Below are positions 43,970 to 49,661 of a stretch of DNA of 49,661 nt, piece after piece. Each line of letters starts with the position of its first letter. The first letter of the stretch is position 1. The stretch is from Gnetum montanum. Its lineage: Eukaryota; Streptophyta; Gnetopsida; Gnetales; Gnetaceae. The stretch spans positions 546,851 to 596,511 of the forward strand of contig MNCI01007961.1 in assembly GCA_015680685.1 (NCBI GenBank), written 5' to 3'. The notes beneath the pieces were generated by a model. The model searched no databases. It was not told where the DNA came from and saw nothing but the letters and a program-made list of their open reading frames with translations. Position numbers and translations under genes: made by a program.

Positions 43970-45112
43970 CCTTGACATTCACAAACCACAGTGCAAATTA
44001 TTTTTGTCTAACATCGAATATGTTGACAAGGTTCTAAAACTTGTAATGGTTATTCATCCTTTTGGCCAGGTCCTTAGCAATTGATTATTGATTAGTGAAC
44101 TAGTTCCTAAGGACTTCAAGCTTGGCATTGGTTATCTCCAAATTTTTCTTGGTTTCTTTATGGTGCTTGGATTTTCCCTTGTAAAGGAGACATGAACTAG
44201 TCACCTTCTTTTCAAGTTCTAACCTTAGCCTCCTTGTAGTTAGGATAGCCAAGTTAGCATATCAAAGGTTGGCAAGCTCTATGTATTCCATCATCTCTTC
44301 TATTTGCAAGTCCTTTAGGTAGATCTTAACCTTTTTGTATATGTTTAGATCATTAAAGATCAACTGCCATGCATCGCCTCTTTGTTGGAGTTACTAGAGT
44401 ACCTTGTTCATCTTCACCTTGGCTAGCTAGATTTCTTTCTCATTAACTTATTTGAGGAGTCCAAGCTAGTCCCTATAGTGATTCTTTACTCATTCATACT
44501 TTAAGGCCTCATTTTTCCATGTGACTACCTTGATGGCCATGTTTTGGAAAAGTGCCCAAACCTTTTCCATAAAGATATTTTGATTTTCCATAGCCAACCT
44601 CCTCAAGTCAAGATTTACCTTAGCTAGCTACTCCTACTACTATCTTATAAATTTAACCATATAGTCTTTTTTTTTTCTCAACATTTCACAAGTGGTGAAT
44701 ATCCTTTGTGAGGACCAAGGTTTCTATGTGGACTTGAGCCAAGTCCTTATCGGTGTTGAAGGCAATAGCTTCAGATAAGAATGTAGCAAAGATCATCATC
44801 TCCTTTGCATTTTCAACCTCCTTTAATTTTTTCTAAAGTTGCAGGAAAGCTTCAGCTTTGGTGATGTCCTACTTGAGAATGGTAAGGTAAGAGAGACAGG
44901 CCCTCAATTTTGTAACATTGAAAACCAACCAATGATTTTTGGTTGTGGCTATCTCTAGTTGGATGTTACTGATTAGGAGCTTACCCTTTGTCTCTAGTAG
45001 CTCTAACTAGGTAGCAATGATCTCTTCTAGAAGAACAAGGATCTCTAGAAGTTATGAAGAGACACCATCTTCATTATGTAGTAGCGCCATTTGGGAATGG
45101 AGATGTTATAAT
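43970..45112 (-). pseudogene. C-terminal part of ORF3, element E
   Basis: The minus-strand counterpart of C about 20000-21300. A shared landmark is the run coding for KDLQIEEMMEY-LELANL in E and KELxIEEMMExMELSN in C. The composition is helical, Lys/Glu/Leu-rich. No stop-free frame remains. The left end merges into the LTR through a short degenerate purine tract; the right end breaks off at about 45112 near a CCCCCC run. Function unknown, as for ORF3 of C. Confidence 0.6.
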
Positions 45113-46069
45113 CTACCCCCCTTAGGTTTCATTCATCCTTGAACAAGTTCATGTTCACTATCTTTTTCAAGCTTCAATGATCCTTTTATGCTCCTATTGT
45201 TCAAATGCTTTGATTTCTTCTTGAAGTTTTATATCCTAAAGTTATCTTTCTTATTCTACAAAAATATGTGAGAAGAATATATTCAAATTAAAATATTACT
45301 TTATTAATTCTTATCTCATTTTCTAAAACAATGATAAGAGGTGAATTAAAGGTCTACCAAACACCAATCTCTAGTCTTAACTAGGGTTACACAAAGTGCA
45401 ACTCATATTTGGTTATCCAATTCAAGGTAGGGCAAATCCTTATTTTCAACTTGCATTACCTTAGATATTTTAACTATCTAATTCAAATATACATTAAACC
45501 AATGAAGAAAATTATGAAAATCATAAAATAAAAGTAAGATTAAGATACTTACTAATCTTGATCAACCTAGAGAATCCATGGAAGTAATTGTAGTTCTACC
45601 ATGATCAGATGGTCTTGTTTAGGATGGAAGGGCTTGATCTTGCTTCTTCTAAACATCTTCTTTAAAAATTAACTCTAGTAACTTAGTAACTTAGAAAAAT
45701 TTAACATTATACCAAATATAATCCAAGGTCTTAATGAAGAATATTATTGACTCATCTTCATTAATCATGGGAGAGTAATTACTAAATTGTGATTCTTGAT
45801 GAGTACTATCCATTAACATCATCTATTCCTGAATTCTAGGATATGATTTATCTATTGAAGATTCAAAGTAAGTAGAACATGCACTAATCAATGGGATTTC
45901 ATGTTGAATTGATGAAAACATTTTCTTCAATTGGGTTCATCATCCAAGGATTCCTTTACACATCCATATTTTAAGAATTGATAAATACTAATTCCAACTT
46001 TTGCATTAAAGTATCCATAAATGAAAAATGGAATTGGATTGGTGTGGCTTAGAAATAACTTTTGCATTA
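45113..46069. other. No gene recognised; AT-rich DNA
   Basis: No supported ORF or RNA gene. It contains a short internal echo (ACTTTTGCATTAAAG-TCCATAA at about 45995 and 46057) next to repeat X copy 2. Confidence 0.4.
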
Positions 46070-46895
46070 AAGGCTCCATAAAGTCTTCAAAATTTTCTCT
46101 ATTTACTTAATCAAGTATGCTCCTTGGCACAATCTAACATTTGGACATGCTAATTTGTCAATTAAAGGTATACCAGGCATACACATCTCCCAATAACTTT
46201 ATTTTTACTATCAATGCCAAGGCTATATGGATTTTGTGGAACCTTAACCATTCTTTCTTTCCCATGACATGAAGTTTTGGGATTTTAAAAATCATAACTT
46301 CTAAATTCTATTCAAATCTTTGTACTAATTCAAACTTGGCTTCTTTATAAAAGATTGCGCAATCATCCATGTTGTGATTTTTGTAATAGGATAATCTATA
46401 TGGTTGAAAAGAAGAACTTCCACAAGAACCTTTTTGCTTATAAATACCTCTATATCCCATCTTCCAAGTCTAGTTCAAATTGGTATAGGAATTCCTATGG
46501 CAAGACTTCTTGTAGGCACCAAATATTAGCATCCAAATCTTGTAACTCTCCTAAGATGTGTAGGTATTGATACTTAAGTCAATCTAAGGCCCAAGGTAGA
46601 CATAGTAGATATTAACTCTCACTAGCTATGGTTCTTGTGAACACATTATATGTTTCCACTTTCATTTTCATTCTTGGATTTCCTCCTTGATCATTGCCCT
46701 TTATGACTATCATACACTTTGTTGGAACAAAATTATGACTCTTCATGTTATGTAGTATGATTTTGGTTGTAGGAAGAATTGATATACATCTTTTTAATTA
46801 TTCTAGTTCACCAACTAATTCATCAACTGATTCTTCAACTAATCTTGTTGATAACAACTAGCTACATTACCTAGATTATTTAGCAACCTTTCTTT
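46070..46895. repeat. Dispersed repeat X, copy 2
   Basis: Same orientation as 113-931, with landmarks in the same order and a TATAAATA box at 46439-46446. It ends near the CCAACTAATTCATCAACT region. Nature unknown; probably part of a transposon or LTR. Confidence 0.6.
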
Positions 46896-47654
46896 CTACC
46901 CCACTTAGAACACTAACTTTTGTAGTGTAACTAATGAAACACTAAGGGTTAGTGATCTAAGACTATCTATGGAGGTTAAGCACTTAATATCAAGGCCCAA
47001 AATGTTATGTTTGTTAGTTCCAATAGTTATATTTTTAGGCATGATTAGCTAGCTTAAGTTATGACCTTTTAAGGTAGATTTTATGATATCATCAAATTAT
47101 TAGGGTACCCATATGATAAATCTAACCTTACCATTGAGTTCAAAAAGATGAAAAATGTTGGAAATGAGTATTCATATGTTAAAAATAAACATTGTATGCC
47201 CAAGTTATGCTAAAATTAAGTCTTTGAGAATCTAGAGGCACCATGATGGACAAGGAGAAAAACATAAACTTTTAAGCTCCATGGAGCAAATTTGACTTCA
47301 CCATTGTGCACAAAAGGTTGAAATCTATAGAAAACCATTCTTTGTTCATCAAAAAAGGCTTTCTAAGTCAAAAGTTATGGCTTTTGAGATCAAAAACCTT
47401 TGGCATGGAAAACAAGACTTTCCTAGAGGCCATCCATCCCAATACTACTTCAAAGAAAGCATGCTTAATTATGGAATTTTTATCTCACTTTTTGTAAAGG
47501 CGTTAAATTCATTTTTTGTGAATTTTTTTTGCATTTTTAAATTGAAAATTTTTTACTTGATTTGATGTTTATTTAATCATTTCCATCAATTAAAGGATAT
47601 TTTTTATTTTTTTAATTTCCATCAATTAAAGGAAAAAATTTGTGTCATAGGAAG
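46896..47654. other. No gene recognised; AT-rich DNA
   Basis: Short open frames (e.g. 47306-47565) show no family signature. A T-rich stretch with a duplicated CCATCAATTAAAGGA lies at 47580-47635. Confidence 0.4.
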
Positions 47655-47995
47655 GCATCTTTCTTCAATGCCGATAGTTTCCATGGGTTCTGGAGGATGT
47701 GATGATTTTTTGTGCCAACGATGTCCACAAGTGTTAGAGGAGGTGATTATTTTCAATGCTAGTGGTATTTGCAAGTGTTGGAAGAGGTGACAATTTCCAA
47801 TGCTAGTGGTGTCCATGGATGCCAATGCCAAAGGAGGTGACTAGTTTTAGCATCGATGGTGTCTGTAGGCATTGAAGAAGGAGATGATTTCCAACACTAA
47901 CAATCTCCAATAGAGGAGACGATGATTTTTAGTGCTAGCAATGCCCATAAATGTCAAAGAAGAAAATGATTTCTAGCATCGATGATTTTTAGTAC
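47655..47995. repeat. Minisatellite of ~38-59 bp units
   Basis: About seven degenerate units alternate GGTGTCCATGG-like, GTGTTGGAGGAGGTGA-like and GATTTCCAATGCTAG-like blocks. The repeat lies immediately after (downstream of) the copia pol remnant on the minus strand. No spacer/repeat alternation of CRISPR type. Confidence 0.75.
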
Positions 47996-47997
47996 GA

Positions 47998-49661
47998 CTA
48001 TAAGTTGTATGTACAAGAAAGTACATTATGGAACCAAGTCCCACATAAACTATATGATCCTTAAATAACTTTGGTGGTATTCCTTTTTTTAAAGAATTAG
48101 CTATCATTAATTTAGTGCTTATATGTGCAATGATCACTTTGTTTTCCTTAATGTGTTCCCTTGTGGCTAAGTACTTGATGTTGATGTGTTTAATTCGATT
48201 GCCACTCTTATTATTCTTAGCCATAAATATAGCAACTGAATTATCACAAAACATTCTCAATGGCTTAGATATAGAAACCACAATTCTAAGCCCTGATATG
48301 AAACCCTTTAGCCATACACCATGTGAATTAGCCTTAAAAGAAGAAATGAACTTTGCCTACATGGTGGAAGTAGTAACCAAAGTTTACTTTCCACTCCTCC
48401 AGCTATCATAAAAACATAATTAGATGTTGATTTCTATGAATCAACATAGCCAAGAAAGTCTGAGTCAAAGTAGCCAGTCACCTCGAAGAAGTTAATTCAT
48501 TTATACATAAGAATGTAGTCTTTTATACCTTGAAGGTACCTCATCACTTTCTTTACAACCCTCCAGTGGTTAATACTTGGATTACTCTAATATTTGTCCA
48601 ACATTCCCATAGCAAATGCAATGTCAGGTCTTATGTAGACCTGAGCGTACACAAGGCTTCCAACAACTAAAGCATACAGAATGTTGCTCATTTGACTTTT
48701 CTCTAAACCATTCTTAGGACATTGGTTCAAATTGAACATGTTACCCTTCACAATTAATGCTATACTTGGTGAACAATCTTTCATTTGAAACCTCTCTAAA
48801 ACTTTATTGATATAGGTTTCCTACGATAGTGCTAGAATACATTTAGATCTATCCCTATGGATCTGTATGCCAATGACATAATATGCCTTACCCATATTCT
48901 TCATGTCAAAATTATTAAAGAGAAAATGTTTCACCTCATATAAAAATCTACTATTATTGGTTGCAAAAAGGATATCATCCACATATAGAACAAGGAAATA
49001 GATTTTTCTCCCACTAACCTTTTGGTATATACATTGATCCATGATGTTTTCTTCAAAACCAAATGAAGTGATTATATCATGGAATTTTAAGTACCATTGA
49101 TAGGAGACCTATTTCAATCCATATATGGATTTCTTGAGCTTGCATACCAGTTGCTCATCATCACCAGAGAAAAAGCCTTCAAGTTGTTTCATATAAACCT
49201 CTTCCTGTAGATCACCATTAAGGAATTATTTTTTCACATGTATTTGATGTAATTCAAGATCAAAATGGACAACCAATGACATGATAACATGAAGGATGTA
49301 CTTCCTAGATATAGGTGAAAAGGTCTCCTTGTAATCTATTCCCTCTTTTTGAGTAAACCCTTTAGCAACAAGTCTAGCCTTGTATCTTTCAATGTTTCCC
49401 AATGAGTCTTTCATAGTCTCGAACATCCATTTGTATCCAATGGCTTTTTACACCATTAAGAAACTTAAAAAGATCCCAAACTTCATTAGATGACATAAAG
49501 TTCATTTCATCTTTTAGGGCATCATACCACAAGTCAGATTCCTTATAACTCATGGATTATGAAAATGTTTTAGAATCATTTTCACCTCCTATGTTGTAGT
49601 TAGATTCCTGTAGATACATCATATAGTCACTAGGAATCACTAATTGCCTTACTTTGGTAGA
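47998..49661 (-). pseudogene. pol: Ty1/copia pol: reverse transcriptase and RNase H, decayed
   Basis: Runs from beyond the right edge. In order on the minus strand: [77 protein letters not shown], the catalytic LYVDDILFATNN, FDMKNMGKAYYVIGIQIHRD, then NILYALVVGSLVYAQVYIRPD and RNase H with MFCDNSVAIFMAKN, RIKHINIKYLATREHI and LKKGIPPKLFKDHI. Motif spacing is that of copia elements, where RT and RNase H end pol. Stops (for example after KSIYGLK and before FLNG) and a shift near 49430 make it dead. LTRs and integrase are outside the window or lost. Confidence 0.9.

Noticed and set aside
1-49661. tRNA, rRNA or other structured RNA genes
   Set aside because: No clear cloverleaf with A and B boxes or rRNA sequence noticed; the PBS sites match only a tRNA 3' end.

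Overview
This looks like intergenic chromatin from a large, repeat-rich plant nuclear genome, most likely a gymnosperm. That is inferred from layered old LTR retrotransposons, heavy AT bias, C-to-T decay and almost no host genes; the species cannot be read from the sequence. Two single N bases (7179 and 23811) indicate an assembled draft. No intact protein-coding gene was found. Nearly everything is the debris of Ty3/gypsy elements of the Athila type, plus one Ty1/copia fragment, a broken plant cation/H+ antiporter (CHX) gene fragment, satellites and some unassigned AT-rich DNA.

Layout. 1-112 is the edge of a reverse LTR rich in GCGATATCGC motifs. 113-931 is a dispersed repeat (X) that recurs at 46070-46895. 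937-9795 is element A (minus strand): LTR, ORF in the env position, spacer, gag, PBS, LTR. 9796-14605 is element F (plus strand), the same family, inserted into A's 5' LTR and cut off in its spacer. 14606-15617 is a truncated LTR of another family (LTR3), sitting in the integrase of element C. C (15618-22630, plus) keeps integrase, spacer, env-position ORF and 3' LTR. 22631-24984 has no gene but holds a 20-bp tandem array. 24985-25830 is the CHX pseudogene. Element B (26359-38206, plus) is the best-preserved copy, with gag, protease, RT, RNase H and integrase, bounded by the 5-bp duplication CAGAT. A 2295-bp solo LTR3 bounded by ATGGA duplications sits inside the last part of its pol. 38881-42475 is element D (A/F family, plus). 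42476-45112 is E (minus), reading env-position ORF, LTR, PBS, gag. 47655-47995 is a minisatellite, and 47998-49661 a minus-strand copia RT/RNase H pseudogene.

How the parts fit. A, F and D form one family whose gag ORF runs directly into what looks like the last dozen codons of pol (a tail with SHGG before the stop). They lack protease, RT, RNase H and integrase altogether. The three junctions look the same, so this appears to be an ancestral in-frame deletion and not three independent losses. B, C and E are the pol-carrying or env-position-carrying relatives, with similar PBS (tRNA-Asp type), polypurine tract and R-U5. B/C-type elements are therefore plausible helpers for a pol-less partner.

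The feature I consider most novel is a second promoter-like block resembling the LTR U3, with its own TATA box, in the spacer upstream of the env-position ORF. The block carries the U3 motif type of its own family: GATATC palindromes in A and F, GTCGAC/GGCC-TTGAC motifs in C. Meanwhile the U3 differs completely between families while R-U5 stays recognisable, which suggests modular U3 exchange. All alignments here were made by eye and need to be computed.
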